Shown one piece after another: positions 6,704-13,830 of a DNA stretch of 40,148 bases (position 1 is its first letter; each line of letters begins with the position of its first letter). The position numbers and the translations under genes are program-made. Origin of the DNA: an uncultured Collinsella sp. (GTDB lineage Bacteria > Actinomycetota > Coriobacteriia > Coriobacteriales > Coriobacteriaceae); contig CABURV010000013.1 in assembly GCA_902494035.1 (NCBI GenBank), positions 1 through 40,148 of the forward strand, read 5' to 3'. The notes under the pieces are model-generated. The model had not been told where the DNA came from. It did not search any database and saw only the letters and a list, made by a program, of their open reading frames with translations.

Positions 6704-8008
6704 CTAGAGCTCGGCCTCCGCATGGCCTCGCTGCGCCTCGGGCAGCTCCCCGTAGAGCGGATGGTCTTCGAGCCTAAAGCGCTCGACCTGTTCGGGAGTG
6801 CAGCCGCGCACAAAGAGCCACGAGCGATCGATCGGCGTCGCCATGAGCGTGCTGGGCAGCGCGTCGGCGCGGTCGGAAAACACCCGGGCACTCTCGGGAT
6901 CCTGGAACGCCAGCACCAGATGCGTGTCGCAGTTGCCCATGATGGAGCGTGCGCGTGCCTCGCCATAGAGCGCATCGAGCTGGTTGGTCGACTGCAGCAG
7001 CAGCGTTGCCCAGATGTTGCGGCTTCGGATAATCGAGAGCACGTTGTCGATCTGGGGGATCTGCAGATTTGCGAAGTCATCGAGCATAAAGTGCACGGGC
7101 ACGGGCAGGCTGCCGTCGGGCTGCCTATCGGCCTCACGAATGAGGCCCATAAACGCCTGCGAAATAAAGAGGCCGGTCAGCGGATCGAGATTGCGGTCAA
7201 TATCGCTCACGGTTACAAACAGGGCGCAGGGGGTGTGTCCCATGGAAGCGAAGTCCGCCTGATGGCACTCACGATAGAGCTGTGCCGCACCGTCGAATCC
7301 CAGACACATGACCTTTTCGGCAAGGATGCCGACGATGCTCGCGTGCATGCGCTCGGCATTTTGCGTAATGGCGTAGCGCCGCCATAGCGAGAGGGCATAG
7401 CTTTGGGGGTCGGTCGTGATCAGGTCGTCAAACAATCGACCTGTGGCACCGTCCTGCAGGTGCTCGATCAGCTTGATGACCGAGCTGATCGTCTGCTCGT
7501 CGGCGGGTAGCTGTTCGGTGACGTAGGCGATAAGACACGACAGCAGGTTTGCCGCCGCATGATCCCAAAAAGGCTGGTTGTTGTCCTCGATGGGGCAGAT
7601 GGCCTTTGCCACCGAGAGGATGTCCTGCTGGTTGGGCCTGCCGTCCGCCTTGCGGCGAATGTGCCTCAGGGGGTTGTAGCCGCAGCGCTCGATGCCGGGC
7701 GCAAGGGCCGGGACGGTGTTGAGGTCGGCGAAGTTGAGACATTGCACGCGGTAACCGTGGGCTGCCAGCACGGGTCCCACTTCGCGACAGAGCGTGCCTT
7801 TGGTGTCGAGCACGATGTAGCTTGCGTTCATTTGCAGCAGGTTGGGCTTGAGGACGTTTCGGGTCTTGCCGGCTCCCGAGGGGCCGATCACAAGTGCATT
7901 GTTGTTGAGTCCCGTTTGGCGGGTGTCGCAGGAAAGCGTTCGATCCTTGGCGAGGATGGTGGACGATGCGGACTCAGATGCGGCGAGACGGCTGGCGAGG
8001 TTAGACAT
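6704..8008 (-). CDS. VirD4/TraG-like conjugative coupling ATPase (soluble form)
   Basis: A 434-residue P-loop ATPase of the VirD4/TraG class, which normally couples DNA to a type IV secretion channel. It has Walker A GPSGAGKT at residues 42-49, the VLDTKGTL segment typical of the family, Walker B-like MLDDFANL near residue 305 and a later LLLQSTNQLD sensor region. Canonical VirD4 proteins begin with two membrane helices; here the Walker A lies 42 residues from the start and no membrane segment precedes it. The ATG at 8008 follows AAGGAGG and overlaps the ClpP-like gene's stop by 8 bases, so the two are coupled. No relaxase, VirB4 or integrase is visible nearby. Confidence 0.85.
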   Translation of the reverse strand: MSNLASRLAASESASSTILAKDRTLSCDTRQTGLNNNALVIGPSGAGKTRNVLKPNLLQMNASYIVLDTKGTLCREVGPVLAAHGYRVQCLNFADLNTVPALAPGIERCGYNPLRHIRRKADGRPNQQDILSVAKAICPIEDNNQPFWDHAAANLLSCLIAYVTEQLPADEQTISSVIKLIEHLQDGATGRLFDDLITTDPQSYALSLWRRYAITQNAERMHASIVGILAEKVMCLGFDGAAQLYRECHQADFASMGHTPCALFVTVSDIDRNLDPLTGLFISQAFMGLIREADRQPDGSLPVPVHFMLDDFANLQIPQIDNVLSIIRSRNIWATLLLQSTNQLDALYGEARARSIMGNCDTHLVLAFQDPESARVFSDRADALPSTLMATPIDRSWLFVRGCTPEQVERFRLEDHPLYGELPEAQRGHAEAEL

Positions 8009-8618
8009 GGGCGACCTCCTTGGTGGTCGAGAGAATTTCGTGGGCAAAGCCGAGCTCGACGGCGCGCTCGGCCGAAAGGTAGGTGTCTTTTGCAGTGAGG
8101 GACTGGATGCGCTTGGGCGTGAGGCCGCTGCGGTCCGAGAGGATTTGCGTGAGGGTCTTGCGGGTCTGCATGAGACGCCGGCTGGTTTCCTGCAGCGCAA
8201 GTGCCGAGCCGCCTGCCCCCTGGGGGATCAGCGGGTCGTGAATCATGAGCTCTGCATGGGGCGCCATACGGAGATCGTCGCCGCCCATAAAGATCACGGC
8301 GCCCATGGACGCGGCGAATTCCAGGCAGACGGTGCGGATGGGGCACGATGCGAGGCGCATGGCGTCATAGATCGCAAGGCCCGATCGCACGCTTCCGCCG
8401 GCGCTGGCGACAAATATGGTGATGGGGCGGCTGGGGTCGGTGGCATCGAGCAGGCGGATCTGCTGGCATAGGTCGTGGGCCATCGGGGTTTCGATGTTTC
8501 CCATGACGGAGAGCTCGCGACGGGCGAGCATCTCATCGTAAATGCTGGTGAGCGTGATGCCTCGGGCGGATTCACGCATGGTGAGGGGGCTGATGATGGG
8601 GGAATGATTGGTGTCCAT
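8001..8618 (-). CDS. ClpP-like serine protease
   Basis: A 205-residue ClpP/crotonase-fold protease. The triad residues are all in place: S104 in FAASMGAVIFMGG, H127 in ELMIHDPL and D178 in AKDTYLSAERAVELG. The oxyanion-loop segment SAGGSVRSGLAIYD is near residue 72. It differs clearly from housekeeping ClpP in sequence and sits between an unrecognised gene and a coupling ATPase instead of with clpX. Housekeeping ClpP needs a Clp ATPase to feed it. Whether this enzyme uses one, or processes a conjugation or phage-type protein, cannot be told. GGAG-type bases (AGGAG) precede the ATG. Confidence 0.88.
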   Translation of the reverse strand: MDTNHSPIISPLTMRESARGITLTSIYDEMLARRELSVMGNIETPMAHDLCQQIRLLDATDPSRPITIFVASAGGSVRSGLAIYDAMRLASCPIRTVCLEFAASMGAVIFMGGDDLRMAPHAELMIHDPLIPQGAGGSALALQETSRRLMQTRKTLTQILSDRSGLTPKRIQSLTAKDTYLSAERAVELGFAHEILSTTKEVAHV

Positions 8619-8681
8619 GAGGACTCCTTTCTGTTGGTTGTGTTGTGGAATAGGATTGTTGCCCGCGGAGGGGCTGGCGGG

Positions 8682-9572
8682 CTACAGGGTTCGTCCGAGC
8701 CTGAGATCGAGCTCGGTTGTGGGGCAGGCTGCCTGTTCGTGCGGCTCGCAAGCGCCAAGGGCTCCAAAGCGATAGAGCGTTGCGGCGGGCGTGGTGTAGG
8801 CGAGCCGCAGCTGATGCTCGACAGGGGCACATCCGTCATTTTTGTAATGAGCCGCGTAGTACTGCGCGATGCTGGCGTTCATCTCGCTGCCATTGCGATG
8901 GCGCTCAAACTGGCGTCTGCAGGTCTCGATGATCTTTGCTACCGACTTGGGTGCCGTCGCGGGAACAAGGGCGAGATAGCCCTCAAATAGCTCGTTGATG
9001 CTCAGGAGGCATAGCAGGTCGATCAGCGTCCTTATGGCTGCTCCCTCGGCAGAAAAATGCGCGGTCATGCGGTTATATCGGTTGCGGTCGACGATGGCCG
9101 CATGGGGTCTTGGAGTTTTCTGCCCTGTGGTCCCGGGCTTTTGCCGCGCCTGTGTATTGAGCTCGACGTTGCAGCGCTTGAGGCCGTCCAACGGAAGGAA
9201 CAGTGCGGTGCGCAGGGTGTTCCGCTTGCTTTCGAGTTCATGACGCTCGTCGGGTTCCCATTCGAGCTTGAGTTTCGTGTCGAGCGCCGTAAGCATATGG
9301 GCTAGGCAGCCTACGGTAAGAACGTACGAATCGTTGTCGCGTTTTGGGGCATAGGGGTCTGTCAGCTTGCGAATGTCGGGGTCGCCCATGATCTTTGTGC
9401 AGCGCTTCAGCAGTTGAGGGTGGTCGGCCAAGATCGTCGCGAGCGGTAGCGACGCGTAGTTCTTGATGGTCGCGGCGGCAAAGGCGGCGTCATATTCGTT
9501 TGCATATGCTCGCTCAATGCGGGCATCCAGAATACTTTTCTTATCGCCGTCTTCAGCGTGGTGGTTTGTCAT
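8682..9572 (-). CDS. Unrecognised protein, first gene of the ClpP-like/coupling-ATPase operon
   Basis: A 296-residue soluble protein I cannot assign. It is mostly helical in appearance, with charged segments (DARIERAYANEYDAAF near the N-terminus), a central RTLIDLLCLLSINELFEGYL hydrophobic helix and several scattered cysteines near the C-terminus. No membrane helix, signal peptide or catalytic motif stands out. The ATG at 9572 follows TTGGAGAAG; longer in-frame starts would translate a repeat-rich leader without a ribosome site. A small hairpin (GCCCG/CGGGC) lies directly after the stop, and the ClpP-like gene starts 63 bases later, so co-transcription is likely. Confidence 0.65.
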   Translation of the reverse strand: MTNHHAEDGDKKSILDARIERAYANEYDAAFAAATIKNYASLPLATILADHPQLLKRCTKIMGDPDIRKLTDPYAPKRDNDSYVLTVGCLAHMLTALDTKLKLEWEPDERHELESKRNTLRTALFLPLDGLKRCNVELNTQARQKPGTTGQKTPRPHAAIVDRNRYNRMTAHFSAEGAAIRTLIDLLCLLSINELFEGYLALVPATAPKSVAKIIETCRRQFERHRNGSEMNASIAQYYAAHYKNDGCAPVEHQLRLAYTTPAATLYRFGALGACEPHEQAACPTTELDLRLGRTL

Positions 9573-9588
9573 AGCTTCTCCAATCGGT

Positions 9589-9656
9589 TGATGTTCGTGC
9601 TGTTTGTTGATGTGTTGGTTGTCGTGAGTGATGTGCTTGCCGTGGGTGATGTGCTG
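9589..9656. repeat. Degenerate short tandem repeats in the operon leader
   Basis: Four near-copies of a TGATGTG-type unit, spaced about 16-20 bases apart (GTTGATGTTCGTG, GTTGATGTGTTG, GTGATGTGCTTG, GTGATGTGCTG). They lie just upstream of the minus-strand start at 9572. They could be binding sites in the promoter or leader, or only slippage products. Confidence 0.45.
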
Positions 9657-10011
9657 ACGTTGGGGTGCTATGCGGTTTTCAATGAGCCCGTGAGGCAGTT
9701 GCTGCAGGGGCGGGATGGAACGGCCCATGCAAGGCGGAAGGCATCGTGCTCAAAATCGAGACAGCAATGCCCTGGGTGCCTCACATGTGGCAGTTACCTC
9801 ATTAAGTTGTCATTGCGTTTGGGGTTGTACTTTGCCGATCTTCTTTCTCTTACACGCTAAAAACTGAAATTTCATATGCTCGATCTACTTAAAACCGCAA
9901 CGGCGGTCTTTTATCAACTTATATGTCGGAACGCGTCTTTGCAAGTACTTTTTTGCGTTTGTTTCAAATGGGGTGGTTTTGCAACCGTCACGCGCCACGC
10001 TATGCGAACGT

Positions 10012-10127
10012 GCCCCTTTTCTGTTGTCGGTCGGATACGATGAGTCGCGTGACGTCGTCAGAGGTCGAATTCGACCGCTAACGACGTTGTGCAGCTCATC
10101 ATTTCTGGTCGCAAACAGTAAAGGGGC
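10012..10127 (+). repeat. 116-bp symmetric palindrome, possible structured RNA or fold-back element
   Basis: Four blocks and their complements are all centred on 10069.5: GCCCCTTTTCTGTT (10012) with AACAGTAAAGGGGC (to 10127); GATGAG (10039) with CTCATC (to 10100); ACGTCGT (10052) with ACGACGT (to 10087); and the perfect 14-bp palindrome GGTCGAATTCGACC (10063-10076). About 43 of 58 arm positions are complementary. Counting G-U pairs on the plus strand raises this to about 50, which hints at pairing as RNA. No T-run follows. Confidence 0.6.
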
Positions 10128-10189
10128 GTGAGGGTGTATTGAGGGGGGATGTCTTGCTGTCGGCATCCGCGTGCGGTGCCATTCGCTGT

Positions 10190-10209
10190 CTGTAAATATA
10201 CGTTTACAG
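10190..10209. promoter_or_regulatory. Inverted repeat upstream of deoC, candidate operator
   Basis: CTGTAAA-TATACG-TTTACAG: perfect 7-bp arms with a 6-base spacer, 120 bases before the deoC start. The shape is that of a dimeric repressor site. I did not see a second copy of this motif in the window. Confidence 0.4.
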
Positions 10210-10270
10210 CTAATTTCATACCACTTGTCGGAATGCGGACGCTGTCCTTGTATGTCGGGCGTACATTGAA

Positions 10271-10294
10271 CGTGGTTTTTCGCGTGAAACCACG
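10271..10294. promoter_or_regulatory. Inverted repeat in the deoC leader
   Basis: CGTGGTTT-N8-AAACCACG, perfect 8-bp arms, 35 bases before the deoC start. It has no T-run, so it is more likely an operator or leader hairpin than a terminator. Confidence 0.4.
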
Positions 10295-10328
10295 AATCGG
10301 TTGTCAGTCCTGAACAAGGAGGCCCAGC

Positions 10329-11003
10329 ATGACACTTGCCAAACCCATCAATAAATACATCGACTATATCGATGCCCCCGAGGACACGTTTGAGCAGTAT
10401 GTCGAGAAGGCGTTAAAGTACAACTTTCGCTGCGTATTTGCGAACCTTCAGGAGTACGAGACGGGCCGCGCCATGCTCGAGGGCTCTGACATCATCCTTG
10501 CCGGCGCCATCGACTTTCCCCAGGGCACTATGACGCTTGAGGAGAAGCTTGCGAGGTTTGAGGAATACGCTGCGTGTGGCTTTACCGAGATTGACTACGT
10601 TTTGAATCAGGGGTCGATCGAGAACCGCGATTTTGATGCCATCGAGCGCGAGATGACTACCATTGCTGATTTTTGTCGCGCGCATGGCATCACTGACAAG
10701 GTAATCGTCGAGATGTGCAAGCTGGACGGCGACGACGCCGCCAAGCGCCGTGTATGCGAGATCGCGCTGGAGGCCAAGCCGGGATTCCTTAAGACATCGA
10801 CCGGCAGAAGCTTTGGCGGTGCTAAGCTCGAGGACGTGCGGCTGATGCACGAGGTGCTCGGCGATGCCGTGGCAATCAAGGCGGCGGGCGGTATCCATAA
10901 TTACGAAGAGGCTTGCGCATTCATCGAGGCCGGCGCCAGCGCGTTAGGCGCATCGGCGGGCATCGCGATCGTCGAGGGCGCACCGACGGATGAGCGTCGC
11001 TAG
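10329..11003 (+). CDS. deoC: Deoxyribose-phosphate aldolase
   Basis: A 224-residue class I aldolase that splits 2-deoxyribose 5-phosphate into glyceraldehyde 3-phosphate and acetaldehyde in the cytosol (deoxynucleoside salvage). The Schiff-base lysine is K155 in GFLKTSTGRSFGG. The proton-relay residues D89 (EIDYVLNQ) and K184 (AIKAAGGI) are present. Length is typical. AAGGAGG lies eight bases before the ATG. No other deo genes are adjacent, and two inverted repeats upstream suggest specific control. A related aldolase acting on another sugar phosphate is possible, since some DeoC-family members have other substrates. Confidence 0.92.
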   Translation: MTLAKPINKYIDYIDAPEDTFEQYVEKALKYNFRCVFANLQEYETGRAMLEGSDIILAGAIDFPQGTMTLEEKLARFEEYAACGFTEIDYVLNQGSIENRDFDAIEREMTTIADFCRAHGITDKVIVEMCKLDGDDAAKRRVCEIALEAKPGFLKTSTGRSFGGAKLEDVRLMHEVLGDAVAIKAAGGIHNYEEACAFIEAGASALGASAGIAIVEGAPTDERR

Positions 11004-11152
11004 CAGACGTATTTGACCTGAGCGATAAAGCTTCACGACCACACGCCGTTCATGTTCGAGACAATATGACTTTTTGCCCGTTGTAAACGGAGTCGCGATG
11101 GGTGTTCTGTATGATGGCTCAGACAAGGTTGTTCAATGACAGGGAGGCATAT

Positions 11153-11995
11153 ATGGCAATCAAAGCCATCGCGATGGATATCGACGGTACGCTCACCAAC
11201 GATCAGAAAGTGATTAGCCCGCGTACGCGCGAGAAGCTGCTCGCGGCGCAGGAGTCGGGCATTAAGCTCATCTTGGCTTCGGGCCGTCCCGCATGGGGAC
11301 TGCACGCCTTGGCGCAGGAGCTCGACCTTCAAAACCATGACGGTCTGCTGGTTGCCTTTAATGGCGCGCATGTGGTCGACGCTCAGACCGATGAGGTCCT
11401 TTTTGACCAGGCTATGCCGGCTGACGAGCTGCACCGTCTGATTGATCACCTGCGTAATTTTGACGTGATCCCTATGATTTCGCTCGGTCGCGATTTGCAT
11501 GTCGTGGATTCGTATCACTGCATGATCACGCTGCCTGACGGCTCGCAGAAAAACATCGTCAAATACGAGCGCGATGCGTGCGATCTTAAGATTCGCGAGG
11601 TGGAGAGCCTGCATGAGGTCGCTGATGCTTATCCCGTGGACAAGCTGCTGACGGCGGGTGATCCGGCCTACCTGCAGGCGCATTACGAGGAAATGTATGC
11701 GCCCTTTACCCAGACGCTTTCGGGCATGTTTACGGCCGACTGGTACTTTGAGTACACGGCGCCCGGTATTGACAAGGCCCGCGCGCTCGAGGGTGCCCTG
11801 CCCAAGCTCGGCATCGATGCCAGCGAGGTCGTATCGTTTGGCGACGGCCAGAACGACAAATCCATGATTGAATGGGCCGGAACCGGTGTTGCCATGGGCA
11901 ACGCCGTCGATGAGGTCAAAGCTGTGGCCCAGATGGTGACCGCCAATAATAACGAAGACGGCATTGCGGTGGCACTGGACAAGCTGCTGGGTTAG
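11153..11995 (+). CDS. Cof-type HAD-IIB phosphatase
   Basis: A 280-residue haloacid-dehalogenase phosphatase of the Cof/YidA class. The nucleophile and acid/base are D9 and D11 in AIAMDIDGTLT, motif II is LILASGRPAWG and motif IV is VSFGDGQNDKSMIEWAG. A IIB-type cap lies between motifs II and III. Such enzymes remove phosphate from sugar phosphates or flavin nucleotides; the substrate is not predictable. The ATG at 11153 follows GGGAGG; an in-frame ATG at 11102 lacks one. A terminator hairpin separates it from the next HAD gene. Confidence 0.92.
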   Translation: MAIKAIAMDIDGTLTNDQKVISPRTREKLLAAQESGIKLILASGRPAWGLHALAQELDLQNHDGLLVAFNGAHVVDAQTDEVLFDQAMPADELHRLIDHLRNFDVIPMISLGRDLHVVDSYHCMITLPDGSQKNIVKYERDACDLKIREVESLHEVADAYPVDKLLTAGDPAYLQAHYEEMYAPFTQTLSGMFTADWYFEYTAPGIDKARALEGALPKLGIDASEVVSFGDGQNDKSMIEWAGTGVAMGNAVDEVKAVAQMVTANNNEDGIAVALDKLLG

Positions 11996-12017
11996 AATCG
12001 CCGATAGTGCATGGCTC

Positions 12018-12044
12018 GGGCGTCCGCTTGCGGGCGCCCTTTTG
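12018..12044 (+). terminator. Intrinsic terminator after the Cof-type phosphatase gene
   Basis: GGGCGTCCG-CTTG-CGGGCGCCC followed by TTTTGTT: a 9-bp stem with one wobble pair and a 4-base loop. It lies only 15 bases before the GTG start of the next gene, so it could also act as an attenuator for it. Confidence 0.7.
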
Positions 12045-12058
12045 TTAGGGAGGGTGCC

Positions 12059-12718
12059 GTGTCCGCATTTCCGTTCGATGCCGTTATCTTTGACATGGAC
12101 GGCGTGATTGTCGATACCGAGTATTACTACCTGGGCGAGACCGCCGCGTTTGCCAAGGAGCTTGGGCTTAATCTGACTCAAGAGGAGTTAAATGGGCAGG
12201 TCGGTACTTCGCATCAGTTCTTCCTGCGTATGCTGGTCGATTGGTTTGAGCGCGCCGGTAAGGGGCATTTAACTGGCGAGGAAGCGTTGACCCGTTGGGA
12301 CGAGTGGGCTCATAAGCGTCCGCGCGACTATCAGGCTTTGATTAACCCAGGCGCCGTGGATACGATTCGAGAGCTGCCGCGCCGCGGCGTTCGCGTGGCG
12401 CTTGCCAGCTCGTCTCCCATGGATAGCATCGAGGAAGTGCTCGATGCGTGCGGGCTGTCGGATGCCTTTGAGTATGTGGTGAGCGGCGAGCAGTTTAAGG
12501 AGAGCAAGCCCGAGCCCGACATCTACCTGCATGCGCTGGACCTGCTGGGGCTGCCCGCGAATCGCTGCTGCTGCGTCGAGGATTCGGTGCCTGGCATCAC
12601 TGCCGGCAAGCGAGCCGGCCTGACAGTCATTGCCAAGCGCGAGGAGCGCTTTGGCTTTAGCCAGGATGCCGCGGACAAGATTATCGACCAGCTGCCGGAG
12701 CTGCTCGCGCTTTCTTAG
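12059..12718 (+). CDS. HAD phosphatase, beta-phosphoglucomutase-like subfamily
   Basis: A 219-residue HAD-IA protein. D12 and D14 in AVIFDMDGVIVDTE form the DxD motif, followed by a helical cap, VALASSSPMDSI (motif II), KPEPDIYLHALDLLG (motif III) and CCVEDSVPGITAGKRAGL (motif IV). Likely roles are sugar-phosphate dephosphorylation or a phosphoglucomutase-like reaction; the sequence alone does not decide. A GTG start at 12059 with GGGAGG seven bases upstream is chosen over an ATG at 12011 inside the preceding terminator region. Confidence 0.9.
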   Translation: MSAFPFDAVIFDMDGVIVDTEYYYLGETAAFAKELGLNLTQEELNGQVGTSHQFFLRMLVDWFERAGKGHLTGEEALTRWDEWAHKRPRDYQALINPGAVDTIRELPRRGVRVALASSSPMDSIEEVLDACGLSDAFEYVVSGEQFKESKPEPDIYLHALDLLGLPANRCCCVEDSVPGITAGKRAGLTVIAKREERFGFSQDAADKIIDQLPELLALS

Positions 12719-12802
12719 GAGTGAGGTAGTTGCGCGTTTTTCGGGTCTGATGAGTAAATACCCGACATTTTGGTGCGGTACCTAGCATACTTTAAGCTAA
12801 TG

Positions 12803-12841
12803 CGGGCTTAAGGACTTGCTGAATGCCCTTAAGCCCGTTTT
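12803..12841 (+). terminator. Intrinsic terminator / possible leader attenuator before the GntR gene
   Basis: CGGGCTTAAGG and CCTTAAGCCCG form a perfect 11-bp stem with a 13-base loop, followed by TTTT. It closes the HAD transcript. It also lies only 28 bases before the GntR start, leaving little room for a promoter after it, so gntR may be read through this hairpin. Confidence 0.75.
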
Positions 12842-12868
12842 AGACTTAATTGTGCTGGGAGAGGGTAT

Positions 12869-13612
12869 ATGCCACCGACTGAAGGGCTAACTGACGGTAA
12901 AGCAGCGATACCGCTGTACCAACAGGTTATTGATATCATTAAAAACGAAATCAACTCCGGTGCCTACAAGGCGGGCGCGCGGATACCCAACGAATTCGAA
13001 TTGGCTGAGAGCTATAACGTTGGCCGCGTTACCGTGCGACGTGCTATTGAGGAGCTCGTTCAGCAGGGTTATCTAACGAAGCGACAGGGGAAAGGCACGT
13101 TTGTCAATGCCCCCAAGCTCAAGCGCAAGATTCGCCAGAAGGATGACGTTCAGAGTTTTTCGGACGCATGCCGCGTTAACGGAATGGAGCCGGGGGCGTG
13201 CGTCATTTCGAGAAAGATACTGCCGGCAGATTCTACCGAAGCGCAGTTCTTTGGTGTTCCCGTTGGAACTGATTTGATTTGCGTTGAGCGTGTACGTACT
13301 GCCGATGGAGTCCCCGTCATGCTCGAGAACAACATATACGTTTACGAGGACAACGCCTATCTATCAACGGCACCTCTATCTAACCAATCCATTTTTGAGT
13401 TCGTGCGCAACCGAACGGGCCGCACGCCCGCGTTTACCGACCCGTGCACGCTCGAGATCGCGTGCGCGTCGCCCGAGGTCGCTCGGCTGTTGACAGTTCC
13501 CGTTGGCGAACCCTTGTTTTATATGGAAGCCTTCTTTTTCGATGAGCAGCGGCGGCCGTTTATCATCGGTCGTCAGCGGATCGTTGGGTCTCGCTACGTT
13601 TTTGACATCTAG
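12869..13612 (+). CDS. GntR-family (HutC/FrlR-type) transcriptional regulator
   Basis: A 247-residue regulator. Residues ~15-80 are a GntR winged helix (PLYQQVIDIIKNEINSGAY, then ELAESYNVGRVTVRRAIEEL and QGKGTFV). A UTRA effector-binding domain follows (~100-245), with VERVRTADGVPVMLE and a closing IVGSRYVFDI. UTRA regulators sense sugar phosphates or amino-sugar-type ligands. It lies directly before the fructosamine-type operon, as frlR and fraR sit with their operons, so it probably controls that operon through the inverted repeat at 13766-13788. GGGAGAGG precedes the ATG. Confidence 0.93.
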   Translation: MPPTEGLTDGKAAIPLYQQVIDIIKNEINSGAYKAGARIPNEFELAESYNVGRVTVRRAIEELVQQGYLTKRQGKGTFVNAPKLKRKIRQKDDVQSFSDACRVNGMEPGACVISRKILPADSTEAQFFGVPVGTDLICVERVRTADGVPVMLENNIYVYEDNAYLSTAPLSNQSIFEFVRNRTGRTPAFTDPCTLEIACASPEVARLLTVPVGEPLFYMEAFFFDEQRRPFIIGRQRIVGSRYVFDI

Positions 13613-13624
13613 GACATTGCGAAT

Positions 13625-13660
13625 GGAAGCGCCCGGTGGATCATCTCACCGGGCGTTTCC
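13625..13660 (+). terminator. Hairpin terminator after the GntR gene
   Basis: GGAAGCGCCCGGTG pairs with CACCGGGCGTTTCC over 14 bp (one G-T) around an 8-base loop. The T-run is short (TTT inside the stem), so termination may be partial. Confidence 0.6.
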
Positions 13661-13722
13661 ATACCGTTCACGGCGCGAACACAACCGTTCAACCGCGTTG
13701 CGGCAATCAGTTTGAAATTATC

Positions 13723-13751
13723 TTGATGAAGGAAAAAGCTGCTGGTAATCT
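13723..13751 (+). promoter_or_regulatory. Predicted promoter of the fructosamine-type operon
   Basis: A -35 box TTGATG (13723-13728) and a -10 box TAATCT (13746-13751) with a 17-base spacer. The -10 is a weak match. Its position just before the inverted repeat supports it. Confidence 0.4.
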
Positions 13752-13765
13752 ATGGGACGTCATAG

Positions 13766-13788
13766 AACGTTTGCCTTATGCAAACGTT
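13766..13788. promoter_or_regulatory. Inverted-repeat operator candidate for the GntR regulator
   Basis: AACGTTTG-CCTTATG-CAAACGTT: perfect 8-bp arms with a 7-base spacer, 42 bases before the permease start and right after the predicted -10. Its size and place suit a dimeric repressor blocking transcription start. The link to the neighbouring GntR protein is inferred. Confidence 0.6.
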
Positions 13789-13830
13789 GAAGCGAGATGC
13801 GATGCAGTCTCGAGTTCTTTGGAGGTATCT

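Larger units (their letters stand above)
9573..10328. other. 756-bp gap without a convincing gene
   Basis: The gap separates the divergent unrecognised operon and deoC. It holds, in order, the tandem repeats at 9589-9656, an AT-richer stretch around 9830-9960, the large palindrome at 10012-10127 and two inverted repeats at 10190-10209 and 10271-10294. Open frames here (up to ~100 codons) lack ribosome sites and recognisable sequence. Confidence 0.6.

Noticed and set aside
9558..9860. 100-codon plus-strand frame overlapping the start of the unrecognised minus-strand gene
   Set aside because: It runs through the tandem repeats of the leader and has no ribosome site or family signal.
9885..10166. 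93-codon minus-strand frame in the gap before deoC
   Set aside because: It spans the large palindrome, lacks a ribosome site and has no recognisable sequence.
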